From Lophium mytilinum (taxonomy: Eukaryota > Ascomycota > Dothideomycetes > Mytilinidiales > Mytilinidiaceae), in the NCBI GenBank assembly GCA_010093605.1, contig MU004183.1, positions 620,001-684,000 of the forward strand: 64,000 bases of DNA, written 5' to 3'. Below the pieces are notes generated by a model that was not told the origin of the DNA, did no database searches, and saw only the letters and a program-made list of their open reading frames with translations. Shown here piece by piece: positions 35,985 through 47,040 of the stretch (position 1 is the stretch's first letter; every line of letters starts with the position of its first letter). The translations under genes and the position numbers were made by a program.

Positions 35985-38900
35985 CTACTCCGAGTCGCTA
36001 TCAATCACAAAGCCAGCCCTCATCCTCCTCGCAACAGGCCGCCGCACTGGAGCGATATCGTCGTCGTCTTCATCATCGTCATCCGCCATCTCCGCATCAT
36101 CTGTTACAGGTACAGTAGCTTTTGATACCAGCCCTGAAACATCCTCATCACTGACCTGTCCTGCTTCGTGGTGCTGAGATGAGATGGGCGTGTCAGTATT
36201 TTCCTCCTCATCGCTTGCCAGTCTATCACTCATGGCAACCGACGAGGCCCTGCTGCTAACGCCAATCACATCCTCCTCACTCTCATTCTCTTCCGAGTCT
36301 GAAGACGCCCCCTTTCGCTTCTTCCGACCTTTCGTCGGTTCAGCAGCTGACTTCCGCTTCTTCGACGCGGGTTTCTTGCTCTTCTCCGTACTGATGCCCT
36401 TGACATGATCTCTCCCCGTTGCCTTCCTCAACTCCTCCTCCCTCTCAAAGAATATTCTGTCTCTTTCCTCATCTGAGTCGTCGTCCGAGTCGTGAACAAA
36501 CATCGTGCTCTTGTGCTTCGCTTGCTTTTCGAGGTCTTTCAATCGTCTGGCCTCTTTCCGTCGCTCCTTTTCTTCATCGTCAAGCTCTCGCGGCGTTCCA
36601 CTCCGTCGTCTCCGCCTACGACGTTTCTTCAGCTCCTCTAGAGCATCTGACTTGGTGGCTGTGGGGCCCAGAGCGCCATACTCCCCATGATCCTCGCTCT
36701 GGGACCCACCAGCACCCTCGGAATCGTCGTCGAACGAAGCGCGTCTCCTACGGGCAGCTGCCTTGCTTCGCAGGAAGTCTTCGGCTGCCTTACCATCTTC
36801 ATAAATAGGAGGATCGAACTCGAACTTCTGTATTAGGTTCACAGCCTCCTTCAAGTCAGAAGCAGTCAGTGTGTGCGGGATTATCCAATTGGCTTCCATA
36901 TCGGTATCGAGACCAAGCCTTAGGAAGCCGAGCAATGTCATAAGGAGCCGGAGTTTGTTGTCCTTATACAGGGCGATCCGGCGCTCTTCATTGTCGGGTT
37001 TTATGACTGTAATGCTATTAGTCTCGAATTAGAGAAAGCTGGAAGACAGTTCTTACCAATTGGGGGTGCTTTAGGACCCTCCTCGTCTTCTGGCACGGCC
37101 GGTGCTTCGTCACCTTCAATAGATGGCTGAGCCTCAGACTCGGCCATTGCTTTTCTCCCGTCTTCCATGTCCTCCCAGCTCTTCCGCTCATCAGCAGCCG
37201 AGGACATGATGTCCTTCAGCCACTTGAGAGCATCGGACTTTGCCTGGTTGAGTAGAACACCCACAGCCACCCCAATCTGATCAGCCTTCTCCATCCCGCC
37301 CTTGACTTCCAGCTCCGCCGGAGCACGAGGCGTTCGAGTAACCACTTCTTTGTCGTAACCGTGTTGCAAATAGTAGGTTGTAGCGTTGATCTTGCTGAAA
37401 AGCATTTCAACCACGAGTTCTGGCCGCTCCTGGATCTTCTTCACAGCTGTCCTGAAGAAGTGCTTCACAAACTCTTCCCACTCCTTGAAAGCTGGAAGAT
37501 CGGGATCTAGCCCTTCAGGCCCTTTGATCATCTTGTTGAACAGCTGAAGTATGTCGACCCGGTAGAGAAAAACACTCATGTCCACTTTGAATGCAACCTT
37601 GTAGAAGAACCGGTGGGCACGCTTCAGTTGCTCCACATTCAAATCGTTGTAGAACCGCGTAAACGAGACGAAGGTATTGACACAACTCTGGTTCATGAAT
37701 TTCGCTGCGAACCGGGCAAAGTCGAACTTCCGTTCGCTGGTGGTCCGCTGGGCTTCCTGAAGCTCTTCATTTTCCGAGACAACTGCATCATCGCGGTTTT
37801 CTTCCCCCTCTTCTGGTTGTACAGGAACCTTGCGCTTCTTTCGTGCCCGTCGCCGTGATCGCACCTGTAAGTCAAGATTTTGTTTCGAGTAGCGTTCGAG
37901 CATCCGGAGGAAGACATGGGAAAGCTCCGTACAAGCATCTAAGTAGCCAAATCCCTGGTCTTTATAGCCCCGTAGAATGGCAATGATACGTTCATGTGTT
38001 GACTCTTCGTAGAAAATGCGGTTTTGGATGTTTTCTGCGATCTCTTGATCCTCTTCCAGGGCCGCTTCGGACATCTCCTGCACTGTGTGAAGAATTTGCG
38101 TAAAGCATTTCATGCCCGCATTCAAATCTTGCCAGGTTTTCTCATCCATACTTCTTTGCATAAACCGGTTGAGGAGAATGAAGGTTTCCTGGTTCATGAC
38201 CCCGGCAATAAGACCGAAACTTTCGTCCTCTGCTGTGATTGCTGTCGGATCGTTCGACTTTGCGAACTTCTCTTTGATCTGACGGCGACGCGCGCATTCG
38301 GCTCGCAGGAACCACGAGATAAGATAGAAGTATTGGCGAGAGTGGCGCGATTCCACACGCTCCTCCTCGCGTTCAATTGCTCTCCGAAGGTGGATAAATA
38401 GAGGGTTGAAAGACGAATCCAGGAAGTCCTCAACGAAGGCTTTTAGATGTTTCCGTCCAGAAGACGTTAGTGGAACTGGCAGGTCGAATTCCTCTCGACT
38501 AGCCTCGTCGTCCTTTCTAGGACCCCGGTTGCGTGGCTTGTTCCACTTCTTGGTCTTGTCCATCTTTTGCATGCTGACCTGAGCCTTTCCGAGAACGTCT
38601 TGGCCAGAGATGGTGGATACGCGCTCGTCGTCCCTCTTCACCCAGATCATTGTCCCGAATCGATTGTGCCTAGTAGGAGCATGGCGGGCGTACCCAGCAA
38701 GCATAGCCTTCTCTTTCTGAATCAAGTCTTTCAGCTCCTCGGTATTCTTGGTCGAAAGCTTCTTCTCTTCCATAAACAGCTTCTCAGCATCCACACCCTT
38801 CACTAGGTGGAACAGTATCTCTAGAACTACGACATCTTGCAGGACGAACTCATCCCCCATGCTCGAGGATATGGTGAGAAGCATCTGGAAGATGTCCTGG

Positions 38901-39662
38901 GAATGACATGCGTCAATGGCCGCCGAGCGTGATATCTCAGCCTCGTCTCCATCAGCCGGGAGCCCTTTGGGTTGTGAGAGCATGACGATATTCCGGACAA
39001 AGTACAGCACAATACGGATTATAGCTTCGTCGCGAACCGTTCTCTCTTTCCTAGGCTCCAACATGGACGGCAATGCGATACGAACCGTCGTCTGGAGGAT
39101 CTTCGCGGCGTCATACTGTAGTACCCCTCGCTTGTAGCCGATTTGTGCCAGTTGTAGGTAAGGGCCATGTCTGTGATGATTTACGGTTGCGGAGCTGGGG
39201 TCGATTTCGGTAGGCCAGGTCAGAGGTACGAGAAGCTCCACTACAAAGGTAAGTCATGCTAATTGTCTTCGTAAACGGGCACTTACAGCATGCTATTGCA
39301 ATCCTGTGCTTCAGTTTGTCCGTCGTCACCTTGTCCGATATCTTGGCTAGTATTGGCAGCAGGTCTCCCTTCACCAGATTGGCTTCCGCCATACAGCGAG
39401 CCACATCGCGCCGATTGAGCTTGTTTTCGAAGAATTGGAGCCATCTTTTCAGATCTTTCAAACACGCAAGCGCATCGTCTCCAAGTGCATATCCACCATC
39501 GTCTCCAGCACCACCGACCTAGGGAAGCATGAGCAGTGCTTTCTGAAGTACAACGAGATGACTTACTGCTGATACAAGATTGTAAACATGAGCGCGGGCT
39601 TCTGGATCCACGAGCGGGACCACATCCCTCTCAACCCAATCGTCGAGGGTCCCGGTCGCCAT
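35985..39662 (-). CDS. TOF1: Tof1/Swi1/Timeless replication fork protection protein
   Basis: Partner of Csm3/Swi3 at replication forks; needed for fork pausing, S-phase checkpoint activation and topoisomerase I recruitment. Exons 39662-39567, 39518-39287, 39240-37057 and 37006-35985 give 1177 aa. The TIMELESS N-terminal domain includes WVERDVVPLVDPEARAHVYN, LKDLKRWLQFFENKLNRRDV and, after a join, ACLELLVPLTWPTEI, then YKRGVLQYDAAKILQTTVRI and RDEAIIRIVLYFVRNIVMLS. The middle shows FNPLFIHLRRAIEREEERVE and FYKVAFKVDMSVFLYRVDIL. The third join restores APPIVIKPDNEERRIALYKD, then MTLLGFLRLGLDTDMEANWI, the Timeless C-terminal region. The last 200 residues are highly charged with KKRRRRRR and acidic stretches, ending MRAGFVIDSDSE, which resembles the end of other fungal Tof1 proteins. 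Confidence 0.94.
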
Positions 39663-39952
39663 TTCGTGGTGGATACAGCGGAGTAGTTGTGGTCGCGAAC
39701 TCTGGGGAGCACGACGCGAATGGAACGCGTCTAAAGTGCCAAGACATCAATCTATTCACGTGCTATTTCAGCCGAGCCGTAATATTCGGGAAGACTTCGG
39801 CGATGATTCTTAACACTTGTGCGGGATGCCGAGGTTGGGTGTTTCGGTGAAGGTCCGGTTTCCATCGGGTCTTTACAATATGCACTGATGCAACCGAATT
39901 TCACGTCCAATACTGACCATTCGAATTGTCTAGATTTAACAGGTAGACCAGA
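39663..39952. other. Short divergent promoter, TOF1 / hydroxyacyl-CoA dehydrogenase
   Basis: Only 290 bp separate the two ATGs, so the genes probably share a bidirectional promoter. No clear box seen. Confidence 0.5.
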
Positions 39953-41068
39953 ATGTCCTTCTCTGTAGCTTCGAGGCAAATTCTGCGAACATCCGCAAGG
40001 ACGCAATGCCGGAGCTTCAGCTCAACACCCTCAGTCAATGCAGCTGCTGAGGTCAAGAAGCTTGGGGTCATTGGAGCTGGTCAGATGGTAAGTGATCAGA
40101 CTTCTTACGCGCATGATAGTCAACTAACAACATCGAGGGTCTAGGAATAGCACTTGTAGCAGCACAAAGAGCAAACGTCCCTGTGCGGATAATAGACACC
40201 TCCCAAGCCTCCCTCGACAAGGGCCTAAAGTTTGCGGGTAGGGAAACCCCACAATGCAAAATGCCAATCGATTAATGATCTGGCAGACAAGCTACTAGAG
40301 AAGGACGTTGCGAAGCAGAGGATATCGAAAGACGATGCTGCGGCAGCGAGAGAACGGCTGATCTCAGGCACAACTCTGGATGATCTCTCGGACGTAGACT
40401 TCGTGATTGAAGCAGTTCCCGTACGTAGGAACTACCTCCCCACACTTGACAGAGGCTAACAACAATTGAAGGAAATTCCAGACCTCAAGGCCAAAATCTT
40501 CGCCCAGCTCGCCCAGATCTGCCCCTCCCACGCCATCCTCGCAACCAACACCTCCTCTATTTCAATCACTCGTATCGCCGCTTCGACAACAAAAGATCCC
40601 ACCGACCTCTCCGCCTCCTCCCGCGTCATCAGCACGCACTTCATGAACCCCGTGCCTATCCAGAAAGGCGTCGAGATCATTACGGGCCTGCAGACATCGC
40701 AGGATACCCTCGAAACCGCCATCGAGTTCTGCAAGAAGATGGGCAAGATCCCCTCGACAAGCGCTGACTCTCCCGGCTTCCTGGCCAACCGCATTCTCAT
40801 GCCATATATCAACGAAGCTATCATATGTCTAGAAACGGGTGTGGGGAAGAAAGAAGATATCGACAGCATAATGAAGAACGGGACCAACGTGCCCATGGGT
40901 CCCTTGCAGCTTGCGGATTTCATTGGCATCGATACTTGTTTAGCCATCATGAAAGTGCTGTACGACGACACCGGTGACTCGAAGTACAGACCAGCGGTTC
41001 TGCTGAAGAAGATGGTGGATGCCGGCTGGTTGGGAAAGAAGAGTGGGAAGGGCTTTTACGACTATTAG
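39953..41068 (+). CDS. Mitochondrial 3-hydroxyacyl-CoA (3-hydroxybutyryl-CoA) dehydrogenase
   Basis: NAD-dependent oxidation of short-chain 3-hydroxyacyl-CoA in mitochondrial beta-oxidation or branched-chain catabolism. Exons 39953-40087, 40138-40237, 40287-40420 and 40472-41068 give 321 aa, the normal length. The N-terminus ([20 protein letters not shown]) is a typical mitochondrial presequence. The first intron join completes [20 protein letters not shown], the NAD-binding motif. Others: [55 protein letters not shown] (catalytic His region), [40 protein letters not shown] and [14 protein letters not shown] at the end. Together with ETF-QO 6 kb away it points to fatty-acid oxidation, though no operon-like link is implied. 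Confidence 0.94.
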
Positions 41069-41863
41069 ATCTTCATACGCTAAATCTCATCTGCTTTCAG
41101 AGCTTCTGATGCCTTCGATTCCAAGGAGTGTCCCGGTTTACAGTAATAGATGGCAAGCATTGCCTCCTAACACCTTGCTGGGCCACCTCAGGACGTGGTG
41201 AACATCTGTACGCACACTGACTAGCATCCTTTCCCTCCAGCCTTCAACATGTTGAGGGAATGGTAAAATGGTGTACACCAATCTTTGATAGGGTTTTGCA
41301 ACAAACTAGCGTACACAGCCCTACGACTTGTGGCGCTTCAGTGTATTTCAAAAGTTTGCAGACATGATCAACTTGAGAGATAAGACGCTACCTTGACACT
41401 GCATGAGGTTTTCTAATACGCATGCAAGTCCGTCACTGACATTTCAAAGCGTTCCCAGAACTCGGTAATGAGTTCCTTACTTCTCATCCAAATTTCAAAT
41501 ATCGAACTGAGGTAGTCTAAGTAGCAGTGAGAAACTATGCATCTCGCACTGTCCCAGCCCGAAATATCAAATTTCACCCGGGTCTGTCTATTCAAGGTAG
41601 GCCGAAGGAGCTTATGCAGTGTCAGACAAGTGTGCATAAAAGCATGACCTGACAACGTTTGTATATTGAACATTAAAAATTATCATAGGTCTCCTCATCT
41701 ATGCTTTATTCTACAATTCTGGCCCAGGAATTCTACAGGCAAGGTCTAGCCATTCCCCACGTGCCCATGAATGTAGCCTTGATGTTTGGCACAAAGGTTA
41801 CCAGCTAAGAGGGCTGTGTGTCAGCGGAGTCACGCGAATAATAGTATGACGAGGTAGCTTACT
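41069..41863. other. Convergent intergenic region, 0.8 kb
   Basis: Between two convergent stops. An 86-codon open frame at 41413-41673 (minus) has no domain and no support. No repeat found. Confidence 0.5.
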
Positions 41864-44085
41864 TTAAGCTGGTGTGGTCACGGCAGCAGCGGTGTACACA
41901 GTCGACGTCCTCGTGACCGTGGTACTGCCCGTCGTAGGCTCAAGCCCCAGGCACTCGCAGACACTCCTTATGTCGTCGGACGTATGCGGGGCCACCGATC
42001 GAGTGCGTGTTGGAGTGGAGGTCGTCATCGCCGCCATTGTAGAAGTCGTGAAGGAGGAGGACACAGTGGTTGGAACCGCGGAAGAAGAAGAGCTCGACTG
42101 TCCAGGGCAGGTTGTGACCTTCGCACCAATCTGGCCGACTCCGGTTTCTGGGACCGTGTTCGTAACGGTGTCTTTGAGGTAGCAGAAGCTAGCTCCTCCG
42201 TTGGTGGAAGGTAGGTAGGAAACAGCAACACAGTTAGGGAGGCTGTTACACGTGGCAATACACCCGTCAAAAGTAGTGACTTGTTGTGGGCTGCTCGCGT
42301 CGTCTGTTCCCCAGTAGTCTGTGTCGGGAGTGATCATCCAGTTGCCTCCAGTGGTTGAAACACATCCAGCGGTTGGCAAGGGGGTAGCGGAGCTTGTAGA
42401 AGCAACGGTCGGGGCTGCGGACGACGATGAAGAGCTGGCAGCTGATGTTGGGCAAGAAGTTACCACTTTCTTCGCTCCGATCTGGCCAACTCCATTGTTA
42501 GCAACCGTGTTCGTAACACTGTCCTTGAGATAGCAGAAGCTAGGTCCTCCGTTCGTTGATGGCAGCCAAGAAACGGCAACACAGATTTTCAAGGCGTCAC
42601 ATGCTGCCTTACATCCAGCCAGGGTACTGATAACCTGTGGGCTGCTCGGGTCGTCGGTTCCCCAGTAGTCGGTATTGGGATAGTCCACCCAGTTGGTCTG
42701 TACTGCGCACGCTGATGTCGTCGTAGAAGAGGACACGGAAGTAGAGGACAGGCTTGTTGAGAGCGTGCTACTCGTGCTACTTGCGCTGCTTGACGAGATT
42801 GAGCTAGAAGATTGAGAGGTGGATGATGGAGTCACAGCGGCGGAGCTGCTTGATGGAACCGCGCTAGAAGAATGAGATGTAGACGACGAGGATGCCACAG
42901 CGGAACTGCTGGACGAGACCGCACTGGAAGAACTAGACGTGGAAGACGAGGAGGTCACAACAGCGGAGCTGCTTGTGCTGCTAGACGAGACTACGCTGGA
43001 AGAACGAGACGTAGATGACGAGGATGTCGCAACGGAGCTGCTTGTGCTGCTAGACGAGACCACGCTAGAAGACCGAGACGTGGACGACGAGGGAGTGACA
43101 ATGGCGGAGCTGTGTGTGCTGCTTGAAGAGACCGCGCTGGAAGAGTGAGAAGTGGAGCTCACGGCGGCGGAGCTGCTTTTAATAGAGCTCGCAATTGAAG
43201 ATAACGATGCTTTCGTAGATGATGATGTTTTGACCTAGGCGGGAGCGTGTTAGCAGGCGCTTGTGAAGTGGCAGGAGGGCACAAGCCCTAGGCTCTTTTA
43301 ACGTTTGATGTCTCTGAAAGACCACTAAGCCAAACTTGAAACTCAACTAAGACGGAGCTTCAAGCTTGCAGTAAATGGGTTTTCAGAGTATCCAGCGTAA
43401 AAGAACCTGACATGTTACTCAATGAGACTTACCGAAGAACTTGATGAGGAAATTGCGGAGCTGCTGCGGGTCGTGGATGTAGTTGTAGGCTTGACCGAGG
43501 ACGTAGATGTTCGCACGGAAGAAGTTGTTGCTCGGCTTGATGATACACTAGAGCTTTTCGTGCTGCTCGTGGAGCTGGAACTTTTTGTCGACGAAGACGA
43601 CGACTTTTTCGTTGATGAGGCGGTTGACGTGGGACACGTTGGTGTAAGCTTCAGGCTGGTGCAAGACGCCGATCCGGTCACAGTCCTCGTGCTTATCTTG
43701 CCTAGCGAGGTAGCAAGACTTTTGCATGTACACGGTGCAGTAGTAGTCGTCGCCTTGGTGGAAGTCGTGGTTTGAGCAGATACAGCTCGTCCGGCCACAG
43801 CGTTCGCAGCTGTCGGGCTTGGGGAGTATACAGTCACAGTGCTGTCAGAGGTTAGTATACGAGATAAGAGATTCAGGCACAGTGTGTATACGTCGTTGCA
43901 GTGCCTATAATCTTATCCGACAAGGAAAGAAAAGTCGAGCAGTAGTGGATAGGATCTCCGATTTGTGTGTACGCCGAGAAGTTGCAGAACTCTCGCTTCT
44001 TGAGCTTCTTATTCTTCTTTACTGGTGATGCGGTGATGAGGGATCCGAAAAGGATGATCGCTGTAATGAACGTGGAGGGAACCAT
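41864..44085 (-). CDS. Secreted Ser/Thr-rich mucin-like protein with two PAN/Apple-like modules
   Basis: Exons 44085-43892, 43841-43433 and 43234-41864 give 657 aa. A signal peptide (MVPSTFITAIILFGSLITAS) is followed by a KKNKKLKKR stretch that looks like a Kex2-type processing site. The next 300 residues are almost only Ser, Thr and Ala, broken by TTTTAPCTCKSLATSLGKIS; this should be a heavily O-glycosylated stalk. Two near-identical Cys-containing modules follow at about 390-475 and 495-580 (NTDYWGTDDPSSPQ, GCKAACDALKICVAVSWLPS, and DTDYWGTDDASSPQ, GCIATCNSLPNCVAVSYLPS, each ending NGGxSFCYLKDxVTNTV and GVGQIGAK), which look like fungal PAN/Apple folds. A short S/T tail closes with CECLGLEPTTGSTTVTR. 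No GPI signal seen. Cell-wall or adhesion role inferred. Confidence 0.82.
42830..43165. repeat. Coding minisatellite in the Ser/Thr stalk, units about 60-66 bp
   Basis: About five imperfect units read, on the + strand, as GCGGAGCTGCTTGTGCTGCT followed by AGACGAGACCACGCTGGAAG and ACGTGGACGACGAG-type sequence. They encode alternating Ser-rich and Thr/Ser blocks of the mucin-like stalk. Such arrays expand and contract easily in fungal adhesins. Confidence 0.7.
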
Positions 44086-45059
44086 AATGAGCGTAAGTGC
44101 AACCTTGGAGGCTGCTAAACGAATGACAGATGAACGAGCGACGACAGGAACGGATTGACCAGAACGAGGAAAAGATCAGACGTCGGAGGGAAACAAAACA
44201 AGGGCATAACTGCTATTATAAGGAGGAAGCTGAAGGCGATACGCTACCACCGCCATAGTGCAAGCATGACAGGTGTCTCGCAGGCCGTGGCGTCTAGGAG
44301 GGATCTCGACTACGCCGCTCGATTAAACATTGGCATAGCGCGTCCAGATCAACTCCTAGCGCATGTGGCTGGACCCCGAATGGCTAGGTCATAGAGATGC
44401 AGAAGGCTCAAGGCGACGTCGAAGGGCTCTGTGGGACGCTGACCGTCAATTGACGCGTGCGCACAGCATATACCTGAAGATGTTAGGTCGAGGAGAGCTT
44501 GTAGGCCTGAATACAGGGACTGTTTACGATGGAATTCAGTTAAGGTTTTATGAGGCGTCGGCGCCTTAATATTGAGGCCATACCAGTTTTGGGCAGGTTA
44601 GCCGTCCCTAGTCAGGGGTTCCTCATCCCTTGAACGCCCTGTGGCCCTAGAAAACGCCCTAGAATTTACCGAGCCTCAGCATCGGCGAGACCGATCTATT
44701 TTCCAAAGCGTTAATGAGACTCGTGGGGTACTTCGTACAGTAACGGGACTTAGTTGAAGATTGCTCCTTTATCGCATACTTTGAAGTCTATGCATCAAGG
44801 GATTCCAATTCTAAGCAGCAGCACAAATCGCACCCCGGGAACCGTCAGTTCTACATAGTTGCATGTTGAGCTGATCTTCAGGTAAGAGCGCAGTGTCCGT
44901 CATCGCCAAACCAGTGGCATTATATTGTTTGCGTATTCTACAGCAATTGTGAAAGCGCCAGAATATCATCATGCTGCTTCATAGAGCAACCCTGGCGCAT
45001 ACATACAAATCGAAGAATGCTGGGCTATCCTTTCTGTGAACACCAAGTCCAGAAACGAT
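44086..45059. other. Intergenic, about 1 kb
   Basis: Promoter of the mucin-like gene and 3' flank of the Ala/Lys-rich protein gene. Short open frames on the plus strand have no features of real genes. Nothing else seen. Confidence 0.5.
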
Positions 45060-45705
45060 TCAAGGACCGACCGCGTCCCTCATAGCCTCTGCCTCCCACA
45101 GATTCACGCTTCGTCGGACTTCGCGTTTGCGGCCAAGTAAGTCGCCTAGAAGACCGCCAAGACCACCAGCTCCTGCGCCTGCTGCCGCTTTGCCTTTCCC
45201 TTTACCGTGTTTCTTCGTGGTCGTCGTTCCGTTAGCGGCGGCGGCTGTAGTATTGGCGGCAGCAGTTGTGCTGGCAGCCGCTGCGGTGGCATTTCCAGCA
45301 GCACCCGCGGCACCTTTGGCACCTTTGCCCTTTTTCTTTGTTGCTGCCGCTTCAGGCACAGTCAGCCACGATATCGAACAAGTGCTAGACGGTACGTACC
45401 ACCAGCCTTCTTCTTCTTGTGTCGAGCCTCCAAGGAACCGGATGCCGCATCCTGGGCATCCACTGCTCTCTTGGTCACGAGATCGGCATCTTCCAGAGCT
45501 ACAACCTCACCCCGAGCGAAGTTGGTGTTGGGAATGGTCAGTCCCTGAATGCCATCCTTCGTAATGACCGCTACCAACGATGTCAGCAAGTTCTCTGAAA
45601 AGTGCCGTTTATAGAACCTGACTTACGCCCATGCTTAGCAGGTATCGGACCAGCGGCTACAAAAGCCACGGAAAGGAAGGTGAGAAGGGAGTATGCGACC
45701 TTCAT
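45060..45705 (-). CDS. Secreted Ala/Gly/Lys-rich low-complexity protein, unknown
   Basis: Exons 45705-45627, 45570-45400 and 45349-45060 give 179 aa. MKVAYSLLTFLSVAFVAAGP is a signal peptide with cleavage near G19. The middle part (VITKDGIQGLTIPNTNFARG, EVVALEDADLVTKRAVDAQD) contains KR and, further on, ARHKKKKAG, possible Kex2-type processing sites. After the second intron the protein is made of Lys/Gly and Ala/Thr/Asn runs (ATKKKGKGAKGAAGAAGNAT, KKHGKGKGKAAAGAGAGGLG) with a short end GGLLGDLLGRKREVRRSVNL. Several NAT/NTT/NGT sequons occur. No family recognised. The second intron's acceptor (CTGAAG) was chosen because it keeps phase and the Ala/Lys composition; an alternative acceptor is possible. 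Confidence 0.65.
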
Positions 45706-47040
45706 ATTGAGAGAGAGTGCCAGGAAGGACGACGGTATTGTTTAAGGATTGGATGGAGCAGAGGCGTGCTTGACCAAGGAACGTTAAAAGAGTGAGCTCA
45801 GCTCTAGAGAAAAGAAAGTAACAGCAAAGAGAGAGTGTCCAGCACGAAGGTGGGTGTTAGAAACGGAGAACGGAGGCTGAGGTGTAGATCTCTTAGCTAG
45901 ACAGACCCACGTATATGTATATGATGGCAGACTCCAGGGAGAGACACTCAACCCAATGGAGGGAGGCCCCTGATAGACGTTTTTCAGACATCCACTCGTG
46001 TCTAACATAAGATGTCTGGAAGCAGGTCCGACGATGAGGCTTGTCGAAGATGGCAGACCCACATCTCGGAGTGGTACAGTTGATCCTATGGCCAAGGCTA
46101 CTTAGCTGGCGGTTGCTCGGACTAGCCACGCAAATGGAACGAGAGGTACTCCAGAAATCAAAGCACAGTGGCCGGACCGAGCAAATCAGAGACATCTAGC
46201 CAGGAATATGACGCAGCTCAAAAATCACGAGTCTCGTAGCCCGCACGTATGCTGTCGGAGACGAGCGGAAGACTAGGATAAGAACGAAGCTTAAGTAAAC
46301 GCATGAAGTTTGGAGTTCGTTGTGGAACGAAGGTGTTCCGAACCGTTGTTGCGGATGTGAAGCTCGCCTAGTTTCAGGCCCTCGATACCGCGCCCGTTAC
46401 AGCCCCTGGAGGATAGACCGACACCTGTCGATGTCACAACAGCAAAGGGAAACCTAGACCTTGAAAGAATTGACTGACTTTTCTCGTGTATAGTTTCGAT
46501 CGAGTGCCTCTTGTGTGGCATTTGGAAGCTGGGCGTGAACCAGCAACCGAATTGGGAAAAACTTTGACTAGGTCCTCAGTGAGTGTTGTAGTAAAGGTCT
46601 ACGTCTCCTGCATGAATGGAGGGGAATGTTAGTGGCCGAGTGCGGCGGCAAGTGAGGCGCCAAAGCAAGAAATGTGATAGAAATATGGATGTTTTTCTTT
46701 CTTTCGAAATCCCAAGGCGGGAACGTTCGGAGCCCTTGGCCCGAAAGTGTGATGTGGTTGAGCCCACACTAACGCGCAGAACTGTTCTTTTAAACCCGTT
46801 GTGATTGGACCACTACGTACAGCAACAACCGATTGGAGTTTGGAGGAAGCTGTAGCTTCAAAGGTCACATGCGTGGTAGGAAAGTGGTCTTGATAAGGTA
46901 TAGTTCAGCCGGCAAATACAATTCGCCTGATTGGACCTCGGAAGCGGATATCGAACTTCGTCATTCCAAGCTCTGAGTCGTTGGCGTCTTTATTGCCCAC
47001 GGCGCTTTTCGATGCTCGACCTCGCATCCAGCACTTCACA
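45706..47040. other. Divergent intergenic region, 1.3 kb
   Basis: Lies between the Ala/Lys-rich gene (minus) and ETF-QO (plus). No gene supported. Three ATTGG (CCAAT) boxes occur in the last 240 bp before ETF-QO. Confidence 0.5.
46804..46934 (-). promoter_or_regulatory. Three CCAAT boxes upstream of ETF-QO
   Basis: ATTGG (CCAAT on the minus strand) at 46804-46808, 46832-46836 and 46930-46934, two of them in the shared context TGATTGGACC. The CCAAT-binding HAP complex controls many respiratory genes in fungi, so a role in expression of this mitochondrial enzyme is plausible; this is inference from motif and context. Confidence 0.35.
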
